DNA of 38,082 nt from Actinomycetes bacterium (GCA_021792855.1 JAJYTW010000016.1:1-38082), one strand, 5' to 3'. Counted from the first letter of the stretch, positions 22,133 to 31,900 are shown. Notes: generated from the sequence alone by a model not told the origin. Program-made: numbers and translations.

Positions 22133-22894
22133 GTGAGTCTGCTGATCGGCGCTAACTCCAAGGCGTTCGACGTCATGCACGCCGCGGGCATCAACGTCCG
22201 CACCTTCCGGGCCTACCGGGACCAGTTCAACTTCATCCCCACCCTCTGGCCTGCCAAGGAGGCCGTGCCGGAGGCCCGGGTCACCTTGTCGATCCGGCCG
22301 GTTCCGGCGGACCTGCTGGCCGGCAGGCTGGACGAGCGACTGCGGGCGCTCATCGCCGCCGCGCCGCCCGGGGTGAAGCTGTCGGCCTGGCACGAGGCGT
22401 CCAACCTGCCCGGCTACCCGGACTTCATCACCGCGGACGTGATGGCGGCGGTGCACGAGTACCTGCGGGATCTGTGCCGGGGGTCCAACGTCGCCTACGG
22501 CTCGATCATCTGCGCCGTCCCCAGCGCGACCAGGCGCTGGATGGGGGCCAATCTGGACTGGTACGGCCTGGACATTTACGACTTCGGTGAGGGCCAGTTC
22601 CGGAACTGGCGCGGCGGGATCAGCCGGAGCAAGCTGTTCGCCCGGCTTGACGACATGCGCCGGACCTGCCAGGAGCTCTCCGGCCGGGATCTGCCGGAGA
22701 TCGACATCTGCGAGACCAACAGCCCGCGCCCCGCGCACCGGCCGGAATGGCTCGCCCTGCTGGCCGAGTGGCTGGCCGACAACGGCGGCAGCCGCCTGCA
22801 GATGTTCTTCAACCCGTCGGGCCCGCTGAGCGGCCCCTGGCTGCCCGATGACCAGCGGACCATCGAGCAGTTGCGGTCGCTCTGCGGGACCTAA
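22133..22894 (+). CDS. Clan GH-A-like TIM-barrel protein, possible glycoside hydrolase
   Basis: A 253-residue protein with the pattern of a (beta/alpha)8 barrel from clan GH-A. A candidate acid/base Glu88 sits in KLSAWHEASN (end of a strand-4-like segment) and a candidate nucleophile Glu194 in PEIDICETNSP (strand-7-like). Between them is the aromatic stretch NLDWYGLDIYDF. No signal peptide is visible, so it would act in the cytoplasm. The substrate is unknown, and a non-catalytic role is possible. GTG 22133 has GGAGG eight bases upstream. It follows the debranching enzyme by 84 bp on the same strand and may share its transcript. Confidence 0.65.
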   Translation: MSLLIGANSKAFDVMHAAGINVRTFRAYRDQFNFIPTLWPAKEAVPEARVTLSIRPVPADLLAGRLDERLRALIAAAPPGVKLSAWHEASNLPGYPDFITADVMAAVHEYLRDLCRGSNVAYGSIICAVPSATRRWMGANLDWYGLDIYDFGEGQFRNWRGGISRSKLFARLDDMRRTCQELSGRDLPEIDICETNSPRPAHRPEWLALLAEWLADNGGSRLQMFFNPSGPLSGPWLPDDQRTIEQLRSLCGT

Positions 22895-22957
22895 TGACGG
22901 CCGCCCGCCGGATCGTGACGGCTGCGCGGCCGGGGACCGAACTGCGATAGTGACCTA

Positions 22958-25771
22958 GTGGCGGCATCCGATCTCGGTTCTTCCGATGGCACCGGCGAGA
23001 CCGACGACGACAGCCTGCTGCGGGCCGACGTCCGCCGGATCACCACGCTGCTCGGTGAGTCGCTGGTCCGGCAGGAGGGGCCCGGTCTGCTCGCCGCGGT
23101 CGAGCGGGTGCGGGCGCTGTCGAAGGTCGGCACGGCCGGTCCCGGCGGGCCCGAGCAGGAGGCCGCCAGTGAGCAGGTGCGCGAGGTTCTTTCCGCGCTG
23201 CCGCTGGCCTCGGCGGTGTCGCTGGCCCGCGCGTTCTCGGCCTACTTCCTGCTGGCCAACGTCGCCGAGCAGGTCAGCCGGGTGCGCGCCGTCCGGCAGC
23301 GCCCCGAGGAGGATGGCTGGCTGGCCCGCTGCGTCGCCGACATCGCGGCCGCCGTCGGCCCGGAGGGGCTGACCGGCGCGCTGTCCGCGCTGTCCGTGCG
23401 GCCGGTGTTCACCGCCCATCCGACCGAGGTCAACCGGCGGGCGGTGCTGGCCAAGACCCGGCGGATCGCCGACATCCTGGCGGAGCACACCGTGCCGGGG
23501 ACGCTGGCCAGGCAGCGGCAGGATCACGCGCTCGCCGAACTCATTGACCTGCTCTGGCAGACCAATGAGCTGCGGGTACGCCGGCCGACTCCGGCAGATG
23601 AGGCCAGGAACTCGCTGTTCTACCTGACCGAACTCGCGCAGGAGGTGGCCGGGGACCTGATCTGGGACCTGGCCGCCCTGGCCGACCGGCACGGCGCGCA
23701 CCTGGCCCGGTCGGCCGTCCCGCTGACCTTTGGGACCTGGATCGGCGGCGACCGGGACGGCAATCCGGCGGTCACCGCCGATTTCAGCCGGGAGGTGCTG
23801 CGGCTGCAGCACCGGGCGGGTTGTGAGTACCTGATCCGGGCGGTCGACGACCTGCTCGGGCACCTGTCGAACTCCACCGCCATCGTGGGGGTGTCCGACG
23901 AACTGCTCTCCTCGCTGGCACAGGATTTGGCCAGCCTGCCCGAGGTCGGCGCCGGGCGCGCGACGGAGCCGCCGGCCGAGCCGTACCGGCTCAAGCTGCT
24001 GTGCGTCCGTGCCAGGCTGGCGGCGACCCGGCGCCGGGTCGACCTGGACGAGCCGCACCAGCCCGGCCGGGACTACCTCGGCACGGCCGGCCTGCTCGCG
24101 GACTTCGGCCTGATCAGCGACTCGCTGCGGGCCCACGCTGGCGCTCTGATCGCCGACGGGCTGCTGGCCCGCACCGAGCGCACGATCGCCTGCCTCGGGG
24201 TGCACTTGGCCACCATGGACGTCCGGGAGCACGCCGACGCGCATCATCACGCCGTCGGCCTGCTGATCGACGCGAGCGAGGAGAACGCCCGGCCGTACCG
24301 GGAGCTGAGCCGGACCGAGCGGATGCGGGCGCTGGCCGGGGAACTCACCGCGCGCCGGCCGCTGGTCAGCCCGGCTTCGGTGCTCGACGAGCCGGCGCTG
24401 CGGACGTTCTCGGTGTTCACCATGATCGCCGAGGCGCTGGACACCCTCGGTCCGGACGTGATCGAGAGCTACATCGTTTCCATGACCCGGGGCGCCGACG
24501 ACGTGCTCGCGGCGGTGATTCTCGCCCGGGAGGCGGGCCTGGTGAGCATCAGGGACGCCGGACCGCACGGCGGCCAGCCGCCAGCGTCCTTCGCGCGGGT
24601 CGGCTTCGTGCCGCTGCTGGAAACGCCCGGTGAGCTGAGCCGGGCCGGCGAACTGCTCGATGAGCTGCTAAGTGAGCCCGGCTACCGGCACGTCGTGGCG
24701 CTCCGCGGCGATGTGCAGGAGGTGATGATCGGCTACTCCGACTCAAGCAAGGAGGGCGGCATCGCCACCTCCCAGTGGGAGATCCACCGGGCCCAGCGAG
24801 CGATGCGCGACGTGGCGGCGCGGCACCGGGTCAGGCTCCGGCTGTTCCACGGTCGCGGCGGCACCGTGGGCCGGGGCGGCGGCCCCACCTACGACTCGAT
24901 CCTGGCCCAGCCCTGGGGCGTGCTCGACGGGCAGCTGAAGCTGACCGAGCAGGGCGAGGTGATCAGCGATAAGTACGCGCTGCCGGTGCTGGCCAGGGAG
25001 AACCTGGAACTGACCCTGGCTGCGGTGCTCCGGGCCTCGACGCTGCACCGGTCGGCCAGGCAGCCAGCGGAACTGCTGGAAAGCTGGGACCAGTGCATGA
25101 CCGTGGTCAGCGACGCGGCGCACGCCGCCTACCGCGACTTCGCCGCCCACCCTGACCTGCCCGGATACTTCCTCACCTCCACCCCGGTCGATCAGCTTGG
25201 CTCGCTCAACATCGGCTCGCGGCCGGTCCGGCGCCCGGGCGCCGCCGCCGACCTTGGCGGCCTGCGGGCGATCCCGTGGGTCTTCGGCTGGACCCAGTCC
25301 CGGCAGATCGTCCCCGGCTGGTTCGGGGTTGGCCGGGGCCTGGCGGCCGCCCGGGCCTCCGGTCTCGGCGACCTGCTCGCGGACATGCACCAGAACTGGC
25401 ACTTCTTCCGTGCCTTCATCTCGAACGTGGAGATGACCCTGGCCAAGACCGATCTGGGCATCGCCGCGCACTACGTGGACTCCCTGGTGCCGCCGCCGCT
25501 CCGGCACCTGTTCGGTGTGATCCGCGCGGAGTACGAGCGCACCGTCGCCGAGGTGCTCAGCCTGACCGGCGAGCAAGACCTGCTCGACAACGCGCCCACG
25601 CTCCAGCGGACCCTGGCGGTCCGGGACGCCTACCTCGCGCCGCTGTCCTACCTTCAGGTCGAACTGCTCGCGCGGGTCCGCGCGGAGACCGGGCCGCCCG
25701 ACCCCGACCTGCGGCGCGCCCTGCTGGTAACCGTCAACGGCATCGCGGCCGGCCTGCGGAACACCGGCTGA
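22958..25771 (+). CDS. ppc: Phosphoenolpyruvate carboxylase
   Basis: A full-length 937-residue PEP carboxylase, which adds bicarbonate to PEP to give oxaloacetate and replenishes the TCA cycle. Landmarks: [14 protein letters not shown] with the catalytic His154, [12 protein letters not shown], the [10 protein letters not shown] loop with Lys598, [14 protein letters not shown] with His631, [20 protein letters not shown], and the C-terminal [14 protein letters not shown] 22958 lies six bases after a GATAGT -10-like box, so a leaderless transcript is likely. All key residues are present. Confidence 0.96.
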   Translation: MAASDLGSSDGTGETDDDSLLRADVRRITTLLGESLVRQEGPGLLAAVERVRALSKVGTAGPGGPEQEAASEQVREVLSALPLASAVSLARAFSAYFLLANVAEQVSRVRAVRQRPEEDGWLARCVADIAAAVGPEGLTGALSALSVRPVFTAHPTEVNRRAVLAKTRRIADILAEHTVPGTLARQRQDHALAELIDLLWQTNELRVRRPTPADEARNSLFYLTELAQEVAGDLIWDLAALADRHGAHLARSAVPLTFGTWIGGDRDGNPAVTADFSREVLRLQHRAGCEYLIRAVDDLLGHLSNSTAIVGVSDELLSSLAQDLASLPEVGAGRATEPPAEPYRLKLLCVRARLAATRRRVDLDEPHQPGRDYLGTAGLLADFGLISDSLRAHAGALIADGLLARTERTIACLGVHLATMDVREHADAHHHAVGLLIDASEENARPYRELSRTERMRALAGELTARRPLVSPASVLDEPALRTFSVFTMIAEALDTLGPDVIESYIVSMTRGADDVLAAVILAREAGLVSIRDAGPHGGQPPASFARVGFVPLLETPGELSRAGELLDELLSEPGYRHVVALRGDVQEVMIGYSDSSKEGGIATSQWEIHRAQRAMRDVAARHRVRLRLFHGRGGTVGRGGGPTYDSILAQPWGVLDGQLKLTEQGEVISDKYALPVLARENLELTLAAVLRASTLHRSARQPAELLESWDQCMTVVSDAAHAAYRDFAAHPDLPGYFLTSTPVDQLGSLNIGSRPVRRPGAAADLGGLRAIPWVFGWTQSRQIVPGWFGVGRGLAAARASGLGDLLADMHQNWHFFRAFISNVEMTLAKTDLGIAAHYVDSLVPPPLRHLFGVIRAEYERTVAEVLSLTGEQDLLDNAPTLQRTLAVRDAYLAPLSYLQVELLARVRAETGPPDPDLRRALLVTVNGIAAGLRNTG

Positions 25772-25864
25772 CGCCCGGTCACTGCGCTGGTCCCGGGTGG
25801 CCCGGTGCCAGTTGACCTGTCATTGCCGGTATGGCTCCGTTATGAAGCTGTCGGTACTTATTGT

Positions 25865-25892
25865 TTGAATCGTTATTTAGTGCTAGTAATGT
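25865..25892 (+). promoter_or_regulatory. Candidate promoter of the peptide-type ABC operon
   Basis: TTGAAT (25865-25870) and TAATGT (25887-25892) are separated by 16 bp in an unusually AT-rich stretch (about 25850-25930) between ppc and the binding-protein gene. GGGG at 25927-25930 then serves as RBS for ATG 25939. The AT-rich island in a GC-rich genome supports a real promoter. Confidence 0.55.
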
Positions 25893-25938
25893 CCTCCAAA
25901 CTTACGTGATAACCCTTTCTCGTATTGGGGGCACCGCT

Positions 25939-27786
25939 ATGCGCGTGAGTTCCAAAGGTGTGCTGAGGCGTTCGAGTCTGCTCGTAGCGCTCGCGGGAGT
26001 CCTGTCACTCGTCCTGGCAGCCTGCGGATCATCGGCGTCGCCCTCATCGGCGTCGGGACCGAGGCAGCACGGTGGCACCGTATACCTGGCGGAATCGCCG
26101 GGTCAGCCACCCAATTACATCTTCCCGTTCGAGTCGGCGTCCTACTACACCGGTTCGAACAGCGAGGATTTCTCGTACATGTTCTGGCTGCCGGTGTACT
26201 GGTTCGGCCAGGGCAGTTCGCCGAACATCAACTGGTCACTCTCGCTGGGTGAAAAGCCGGTCTACAGCAACGGCGGCAAGGTCGTCTCAATAACCATCAA
26301 GCCGTACAAATGGTCCGACGGCAAGCCGGTCACGGCGCAGGACGTCCTGTTCTGGATGCAGATCATGAAGGCGGAGAAGGCGAACTGGGGCGCGTACGTG
26401 CCCGGCGGTTTTCCCGACAACGTGACCTCGATGCACGTGGTCGGCCAGCACACGATCGTGTTCGACCTGAACCGCGCCTACTCCAGCCTCTGGTTCACCT
26501 ATAACGAGCTCTCACAGCTCGTGGCCATCCCCCAGCAGTCCTGGGACAGGACGTCTGCCAACGGCCCAGTCGGCAACTACGCGGCCACGCCAGCCGGCGC
26601 CAAGGCGGTCTACAACTTCCTGAACAGCCAGTCCCAGAAGCTGTCGACCTATGCGACGAACCCGCTGTGGCAGGTCGTCGACGGGCCGTTCCGGCTGCAG
26701 TCCTTCACCCCGGCTGGCGAGGCCACGATGGTGCTCAACCACTCGTACTCGGGGTCGCCGGAGACCGGGATCAACAAGCTGGTTGAACTTCCGTTCACGT
26801 CATCGGCGGCAGAGTTCAACGCCCTGCTGGCGGGTCACACGCTGGATGTCGGATACGTGCCGATCAACGACTTGGCCGCCGCGTCCCGGCTGACCTCGCT
26901 CGGCTACCTGAAGCAGCCGCAGAAGACCTGGTCCATCACCTACATCGACCTCAACTACGCCAACCCGCAGGCAGGGCCGCTGTTCAAGCAGCTCTACCTG
27001 AGGGAGGCGATGCAGCGCCTGATCAACCAGCCGTCCTACATCACCAACATCCTGCACGGGGCGGGCTGGCCAACCTACGGCCCGGTCCCGTCGTATCCGC
27101 CTAGCCGGTACCTGAGCACTGCGGAGAAGTCCAATCCGTTCCCGTACAGCCCGTCGACGGCGCTGCAACTGCTGCGCGGTCACGGCTGGGCCGTGCATCC
27201 GGGGGGTGTCGACGTCTGCGCCCGCCCGGGATCAGCGAGCAACGAGTGCGGGCCGGGTGTCGCCAAGGGCGCCAGGCTGGCGTTCAAGATGCTGGTGAAC
27301 TCCGGCACCACCTCGGGCGCGGACCTGGCCGCGGCCATGCGCTCCTCGTGGAACAACGCCGGGATTCAGGTCACCATCAGCTACGAGTCGAACAACGACG
27401 TCTTCTCGGCCGTCAACAGCTGCCTGGGATCGGCTCCGTCCTCGTCTGCCTGCTCCTGGCAGATGGGAGACTCCGGCGCCGGCGGCATCTCCTGGTTCTA
27501 CTCAGATGACTACCTGCCGACTGGCGGCAGTCTCTACGCGACGGGCGGGACGTCCAACGCGGGCCAGTACTCCAACGCCGCGATCGACCGGCTCGTGACC
27601 GCGACACATGTCTCGTCCAGCCTCTCGACCTTCTACCAGTACGAGAACACCCTCGCCAAGCAGCTTCCGGTGCTCTGGATGCCGAGCACGGCCAGCGTGA
27701 TCGTGTGGCAGAACAAGCTGCACGGCGTGCTGCCGCTCTCGTCGGTGTACAGCATCACTCCCTGGACCTGGTACTTCACCAAGTAG
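25939..27786 (+). CDS. ABC-transporter substrate-binding lipoprotein, family 5 (oligopeptide type)
   Basis: A 615-residue lipoprotein of the SBP_bac_5 family (DppA/OppA/NikA-like). The signal peptide ends in the lipobox LVLAAC with Cys29 lipidated; a Ser/Gly-rich linker follows. Family landmarks include GGTVYLAESPGQPPNYIFPF, YKWSDGKPVTAQDVLFWMQIM, LREAMQRLINQPSYI and the C-terminal QLPVLWMPSTASVIVWQNKL. The ligand could be a peptide, sugar or metal chelate; sequence alone does not decide. ATG 25939 is chosen over the longer frame from 25861 because of the RBS and because the signal peptide then starts properly (MRVSSKGVLRRSS). Two permease genes follow after a strong hairpin. Confidence 0.92.
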   Translation: MRVSSKGVLRRSSLLVALAGVLSLVLAACGSSASPSSASGPRQHGGTVYLAESPGQPPNYIFPFESASYYTGSNSEDFSYMFWLPVYWFGQGSSPNINWSLSLGEKPVYSNGGKVVSITIKPYKWSDGKPVTAQDVLFWMQIMKAEKANWGAYVPGGFPDNVTSMHVVGQHTIVFDLNRAYSSLWFTYNELSQLVAIPQQSWDRTSANGPVGNYAATPAGAKAVYNFLNSQSQKLSTYATNPLWQVVDGPFRLQSFTPAGEATMVLNHSYSGSPETGINKLVELPFTSSAAEFNALLAGHTLDVGYVPINDLAAASRLTSLGYLKQPQKTWSITYIDLNYANPQAGPLFKQLYLREAMQRLINQPSYITNILHGAGWPTYGPVPSYPPSRYLSTAEKSNPFPYSPSTALQLLRGHGWAVHPGGVDVCARPGSASNECGPGVAKGARLAFKMLVNSGTTSGADLAAAMRSSWNNAGIQVTISYESNNDVFSAVNSCLGSAPSSSACSWQMGDSGAGGISWFYSDDYLPTGGSLYATGGTSNAGQYSNAAIDRLVTATHVSSSLSTFYQYENTLAKQLPVLWMPSTASVIVWQNKLHGVLPLSSVYSITPWTWYFTK

Positions 27787-27808
27787 CAGGCGGAACCGGA
27801 CCTGGCTG

Positions 27809-27844
27809 CCCCGGGCACTCCACCTCGCGGTGGCCTGCCCGGGG
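27809..27844 (+). terminator. Strong stem-loop between binding-protein and permease genes
   Basis: CCCCGGGCA (27809-27817) pairs with TGCCCGGGG (27836-27844), and an inner CCACC/GGTGG (27820-27824 with 27829-27833) extends the hairpin. No T-tract follows, so it may be a partial terminator or an mRNA-stabilising 3' structure. Such hairpins after binding-protein genes commonly give more binding protein than permease. Confidence 0.65.
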
Positions 27845-27954
27845 CTGGCCGGACAGCCGTCGGCGAGGCAGGAGCGGAGGGGACTGAAGTTGTCGATGGT
27901 GCGCATGGAACCGCCGGCTGATGAGGTGCCGCTGACCGGCGCCGGAGCGTGCCG

Positions 27955-28899
27955 GTGAGCGGTTACATCGTTCGCAGACTGTTCCAGGCGCTGCTCGTCC
28001 TGTTCGGTGTGTCGATCATTGTCTTCATCATCATCCACATGCTGCCGGGCGGGCCTCGCGCGCTACTCGGCCCCAAATCCTCGCCTGCGGTCGTGCACGC
28101 GTTTATCGTCGCCAATGGCTACAACAGGCCCATCTACATTCAGTACTGGCACTACCTCGATAAGCTGCTGCACGGAAACCTGGGCTACTCCTACCACTTC
28201 AATCAGACGGTGAATTCGCTGCTGGCCGAGGATCTGCCGAAGACCGGCGTCCTGGTCGGATTGGCCGTGGTCCTGGCCATCCTGGCATCCATACCGCTTG
28301 GAATCGTGCAGGCCACCCGGCGCAACCGCCCGCTGGACTACGCGCTGACCGGGGCCGCGTTCGTCGGCTACTCGATGCCCACGTTCTGGCTCGGAATCCT
28401 GCTGACCCTGGCCTTCTCGGTGTCGCTGCACTGGCTGCCGCCGGAGGCTCCGCAGGGCGCGACGGTAGGCGCGGTGCTCCAGCAACCGTCGGGCCTGGTG
28501 CTGCCGGTGATAACCCTGGCGGTGGTCAGCATCGCCGGCTACAGCCGGTTCATGCGCTCGTCGACGATCGAGAACATGATCCAGGACTACACGCGCACCG
28601 CACGCTCAGTGGGCGACTCCAACTCGCAGGTGCTGTTCCGCCACGTGCTCAGGAACTCGCTGCTGCCGATGATTACCCTGATCGGCCTGAGCCTTCCGGC
28701 CGTGGTCTCCGGGGCGATCGTCACCGAGACGATCTTCAACTACCCGGGCATGGGCCTGCTGTTCTGGAACGCCGCGACCAGCCACGACTATCCGGTGCTG
28801 ATGGGTACCACCCTCGTGGTCGGCACCGCGACTGTGCTCGGGAACCTGATCGCCGACATTCTCTACGCCGTAGCCGACCCTCGCATCCGATACACCTAA
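27955..28899 (+). CDS. ABC-transporter permease, DppB-like
   Basis: A 314-residue inner-membrane permease of the DppB/OppB type: N-terminal membrane helix with GYIVRRLFQALLVLFGVSII, then VGLAVVLAILASIPLGIVQA, GYSMPTFWLGILLTLAFSV, the EAA loop (DYTRTARSVGDSNSQVLFRH then LRNSLLPMITLIGLSLP) and ETIFNYPGMGLLFWNA. The EAA loop contacts the ATPase. GTG 27955 is preferred to GTG 27949 because GGAG (27944-27947) is then seven bases away. It pairs with the DppC-like permease after 39 bp. Confidence 0.93.
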   Translation: MSGYIVRRLFQALLVLFGVSIIVFIIIHMLPGGPRALLGPKSSPAVVHAFIVANGYNRPIYIQYWHYLDKLLHGNLGYSYHFNQTVNSLLAEDLPKTGVLVGLAVVLAILASIPLGIVQATRRNRPLDYALTGAAFVGYSMPTFWLGILLTLAFSVSLHWLPPEAPQGATVGAVLQQPSGLVLPVITLAVVSIAGYSRFMRSSTIENMIQDYTRTARSVGDSNSQVLFRHVLRNSLLPMITLIGLSLPAVVSGAIVTETIFNYPGMGLLFWNAATSHDYPVLMGTTLVVGTATVLGNLIADILYAVADPRIRYT

Positions 28900-28938
28900 T
28901 CCGCTTTCCGTCCATTACGCACGAGGAGGATCACGCGC

Positions 28939-29910
28939 TTGCGGCTCCCAGATTTCCTCTCTGGCGTCGTCTTGCCCAGACGGCTGTCGGCACAGGGCGC
29001 CGGTGACGTCGCGGTAGACCTCGACGTGCCGACCAGGACGGCCGAGCCCGACGTCAGCTATGACCAGAGCACCTGGCGGCTCGTGCTGCGGGTCTTCATC
29101 CAGAGCAAGCTGGCGGTCATCGGGCTCATCATCATCATCTTGATGATCTTGTTCTCGTTCGTCGGGCCGCTCGTCTACCACACCAATCAGGTCCAGGTGA
29201 ACCTGACCCAGGTGACCAGGGCCCCGAGCGCCAGCCACCTGCTCGGGACCGACGATCTGGGCTACGACGTGCTCGGCCGCCTGATGGCGGGTGGTCAGTC
29301 CTCACTGGAGGTGGGCCTCGCCGCCGCCGTGCTCGCGAGCGTGGTCGGCACCATCTATGGCGCGATCTCGGGCTTCGTCGGCGGGTGGATCGACGGTCTG
29401 ATGATGCGCGTGCTTGACTCCCTGCTGGCGCTGCCCAGCCTGCTCCTTGTGCTGGTAGTGGCAAGTATCGTGACGCCGACCATTCCGGTACTGATCGGTG
29501 TGATCACGCTGGTTGCGTGGCTGGTTCCGGCCAGGCTGGTACGCGGCGAGACGCTGGCCATCCGCACCCGGCCCTACGTCGAGGCCGGTCAGGCCGCTGG
29601 CGCGCATGTGTGGCGGCTGATCGCCCGGCACGTCGTCCCTAACGTGATCGGCATCGTCATCGTGCAGACCACCCTGGCCGTGGCCGATGCGATGCTGCTG
29701 CTCGCCTCGCTCGGCTTCCTCGGTCTCGGCCCGCCGCCGCCCGCCACCAACTGGGGGGCGATGCTCTCGAACGGCCTGAACTACATCTACGACGGGTACT
29801 GGTGGCTGATCTACCCGGCGGGCCTGTGCATTGTGCTCACGGTTATCTCCTTCAACTTCCTCGGCGACGCGCTCAGAGATGCTTTCGAAGTAAGACTCCG
29901 CCAGCGGTAG
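28939..29910 (+). CDS. ABC-transporter permease, DppC-like
   Basis: A 323-residue permease starting at TTG 28939 (GAGGAGG nine bases upstream). It has the long cytoplasmic N-terminus of DppC proteins, then a first membrane helix (LAVIGLIIIILMILFSFVGP), the HLLGTDDLGYDVLGRLMAGG periplasmic motif, and the EAA loop (RTRPYVEAGQAAGAHVWRLI then HVVPNVIGIVIVQTTLAVA). With the DppB-like protein it forms the channel. No ATPase gene (DppD/DppF type) follows; the next gene is on the opposite strand and unrelated, so the ATPases must be encoded elsewhere or shared. Confidence 0.93.
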   Translation: MRLPDFLSGVVLPRRLSAQGAGDVAVDLDVPTRTAEPDVSYDQSTWRLVLRVFIQSKLAVIGLIIIILMILFSFVGPLVYHTNQVQVNLTQVTRAPSASHLLGTDDLGYDVLGRLMAGGQSSLEVGLAAAVLASVVGTIYGAISGFVGGWIDGLMMRVLDSLLALPSLLLVLVVASIVTPTIPVLIGVITLVAWLVPARLVRGETLAIRTRPYVEAGQAAGAHVWRLIARHVVPNVIGIVIVQTTLAVADAMLLLASLGFLGLGPPPPATNWGAMLSNGLNYIYDGYWWLIYPAGLCIVLTVISFNFLGDALRDAFEVRLRQR

Positions 29911-29914
29911 GCAG

Positions 29915-30514
29915 CTAGCTGGACGGTTCGCATGGCGACCGCCCCATCCCGGTGCCCGGCGCGGTAGTTCCCGCGACTTTCTCGGCCATGCGAAGCGCGT
30001 TCCCTACGTCGACCCGGCCCGTGCCCGAGTCGTGGATCAGGACGTCCGGTGACAGGCGGGCCAGCGAGGCGACCGCGTATCCGGCGATTTCCTGGTAGCT
30101 GTTGTCGGTCGGCTGCCCGAGACCGGTTTCCATCATGTCGACGGCCCGCATCTTGCCGACCATCTGGGTCAGGAATAGATAGGCGAACAGGAAGATGCGC
30201 CCGGCGAGAATGTCATTCCCGGTGGCGTTGGCCAGCCCGCAAGCCTGGGCCCACCACCGCCATGGCCGATTGGTGACGTCTTCCACCGACCTGCCGTCCA
30301 CGATCTCTCGCAGGGTAGCCTCGCCGCCCTGGAATCCGCCCTGGCGCGCGATCGACTCGATGCAGTTCCAGACCGCGTCGCTATCGCCCAGGCTGGCATC
30401 CCACCGGTCCATCAGCCTGGAGGCGGCAGCGAGATCGGCCTCGGACACCTCGGGCGGAGGCTCAGCCGGCGGCCCGTCGCCGGAGGATTTTCGCTTTCTG
30501 CCGAACCTCGCCAT
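29915..30514 (-). CDS. Conserved-looking hypothetical protein
   Basis: A 199-residue cytoplasmic protein, basic at the start (MARFGRKRKSSGDG), then a Pro/Glu-rich linker and a helical domain with several Trp and Met (RPWRWWAQACGLANATGND, GRIFLFAYLFLTQMVGKMRA, SYQEIAGYAVASLARLSPD). I do not recognise the family. ATG 30514 is preferred over the longer frame from 30718 because AGGAGAGG precedes it closely and the upstream residues are Arg/Gly-rich noise. It converges on the DppC-like gene, ending 4 bp from it. Confidence 0.7.
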   Translation of the reverse strand: MARFGRKRKSSGDGPPAEPPPEVSEADLAAASRLMDRWDASLGDSDAVWNCIESIARQGGFQGGEATLREIVDGRSVEDVTNRPWRWWAQACGLANATGNDILAGRIFLFAYLFLTQMVGKMRAVDMMETGLGQPTDNSYQEIAGYAVASLARLSPDVLIHDSGTGRVDVGNALRMAEKVAGTTAPGTGMGRSPCEPSS

Positions 30515-30707
30515 GGCTAGGCCTCTCCTGTTGCTGCCAGACTGCCTTCCGGTGTCGTGGCCGCGCACCGGGCGCGCACGCCGGCCGATGTGACCGTTTG
30601 CCCAGGATGAGCGCCCGCGCGGCCGGTGCCTAGCGCGGTGCGAACAGTCGGACAACCTCGGACAGCACCGCTTGCCCGCGCGCCCGGCGGGTGACAGCCT
30701 GACCGTC

Positions 30708-30988
30708 ATGCAGAGCATCTACCAGGCCGCCGGTGGCATCGACGGGCTGACCCGCCTGGCTGAGGCCTGGCACCTCCGGGTGCTGCGGAGATGGATCGGC
30801 GTGCCGTCGCCTGCTTCGACCAGGCGCTGACCGACGCGGGGCTGACGGCGGAGCCGGTCCGGCGGGTGCTGCACGACTACTTCGCCTGGGCCACTACTAC
30901 GACCATGGCGCGCTACCCGGCCGCTACGGACGACGTGCCCGCCGGCCTGGCCATCCCGCGGTGGTCCTGGGACGGCCCTGCGTCCTGA
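30708..30988 (+). pseudogene. Truncated hemoglobin (GlbO-like), internal deletion
   Basis: ATG 30708 begins the N-terminus of a group II truncated hemoglobin (MQSIYQAAGGIDGLTRLAEA, WHLRVL), and from about 30785 a different frame gives its C-terminus (MDRRAVACFDQALTDAGL, LHDYFAWATTTTMARYP, IPRWSWDG). Intact GlbO proteins are about 130 residues; here about 50 middle residues, including the proximal-histidine region and distal pocket, are missing and the two parts are out of frame by two bases. The product cannot bind haem. The second frame ends at 30988, and the convergent prk gene begins 23 bp later. Confidence 0.8.
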
Positions 30989-31011
30989 CCCGTCGCGGCG
31001 CAGGTACCGGC

Positions 31012-31884
31012 TCAGGCACGCTCGCGTGCTTCCATCAGGCGCAGGATGAACGGTGTGAGGATGAGCTGCATCGCCAGTTCCATTTTCCCGCCGGGCACGA
31101 CGATGCTGTTCGGCCGGGACATGAATGAGTCGTGCAGCATGGAGAGCAGGTACGGGAAGTCGATGCCCTTGGGATTGGCGAACCGGATCACGACGAAGCT
31201 CTCGTCGGCGCTCGGGATGTTGCGGGCGATGAACGGGTTTGAGGTGTCCACCGTCGGCACCCGCTGGAAGTTCACGTGGGTACGGGAGAACTGCGGGCAA
31301 ATGTAGCTCACGTAGTCCGGCATCCGGCGCAGCACCGTGTGGACCACGTCCTCGCTGCTGTACCCGCGGGTGGACTTGTCCCGGTGCAGTTTCTGGATCC
31401 ACTCCAGGTTGATGATCGGGACGACGCCGATCACCAGGTCGGCGTGCCGGGCGATGTCCGCCTTGTCGGTCACCGCCGCTCCGTGCAGTCCCTCGTAGTA
31501 GAGCAGGTCGCTGCCGGCAGCGATGTCCCACCACGGCGTGAACGTTCCTGGCGGCTGTCCGAACGGCGCGGCCTCCTCGTCGTTGTGCAGGTAGGCGCGG
31601 ATCCGGCCGGTGCCGTTCTCGCCGTACTGGCGGAACAGGTCCTCGAGTTCCTCCAGCAGGTTGGCCTCGGGCGAGAAGTGCGAGAAGTGCTGATTCCCCG
31701 CGCTCTCCGCCTCCGCCATGGCGACCTTCATCTCCGCGCGGTCGTACCGGTGGAACGCGTCGCCCTCCACGATGGTCGCGCTGATCTGCTCCCGCCGGAA
31801 GATGTGCTGGAACGTCCGGGTCACCGAACTGGTGCCCGCTCCGGACGAACCGGTCACGGCGACGATGGGATGCCTGGCTGACAT
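31012..31884 (-). CDS. prk: Phosphoribulokinase
   Basis: A 290-residue class I (bacterial-type) phosphoribulokinase, which makes ribulose-1,5-bisphosphate from ribulose-5-phosphate and ATP. The P-loop is GSSGAGTSS (residues 12-20), followed by VEGDAFHRYDR with the catalytic Asp, HFSPEANLLEELEDLF, LLYYEGLHGA, and RDKSTRGYSSEDVVHTVLRRMPDY. ATG 31884 (MSARHPIVAVTG) is the natural start; the longer frame to 31947 would run into the fbp gene. It lies 16 bp downstream of fbp in the same direction, forming an operon. Class I PRK is generally dedicated to the Calvin cycle, so RuBisCO is expected elsewhere in the genome. Confidence 0.94.
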   Translation of the reverse strand: MSARHPIVAVTGSSGAGTSSVTRTFQHIFRREQISATIVEGDAFHRYDRAEMKVAMAEAESAGNQHFSHFSPEANLLEELEDLFRQYGENGTGRIRAYLHNDEEAAPFGQPPGTFTPWWDIAAGSDLLYYEGLHGAAVTDKADIARHADLVIGVVPIINLEWIQKLHRDKSTRGYSSEDVVHTVLRRMPDYVSYICPQFSRTHVNFQRVPTVDTSNPFIARNIPSADESFVVIRFANPKGIDFPYLLSMLHDSFMSRPNSIVVPGGKMELAMQLILTPFILRLMEARERA

Positions 31885-31900
31885 GGGTGCGCCAATCGTG

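Noticed and set aside
19820-22738. 972-residue open frame on the minus strand
   Set aside because: It is antisense to the amylo-alpha-1,6-glucosidase and GH-A-like genes, whose frames have clear domains and RBSs. Its composition (Arg/Gln/Val/Gly-rich, no motifs) is that of a high-GC shadow.
22955-24568. 537-residue minus-strand frame
   Set aside because: Antisense to ppc, which is full length with all catalytic motifs; the frame has no domain pattern.
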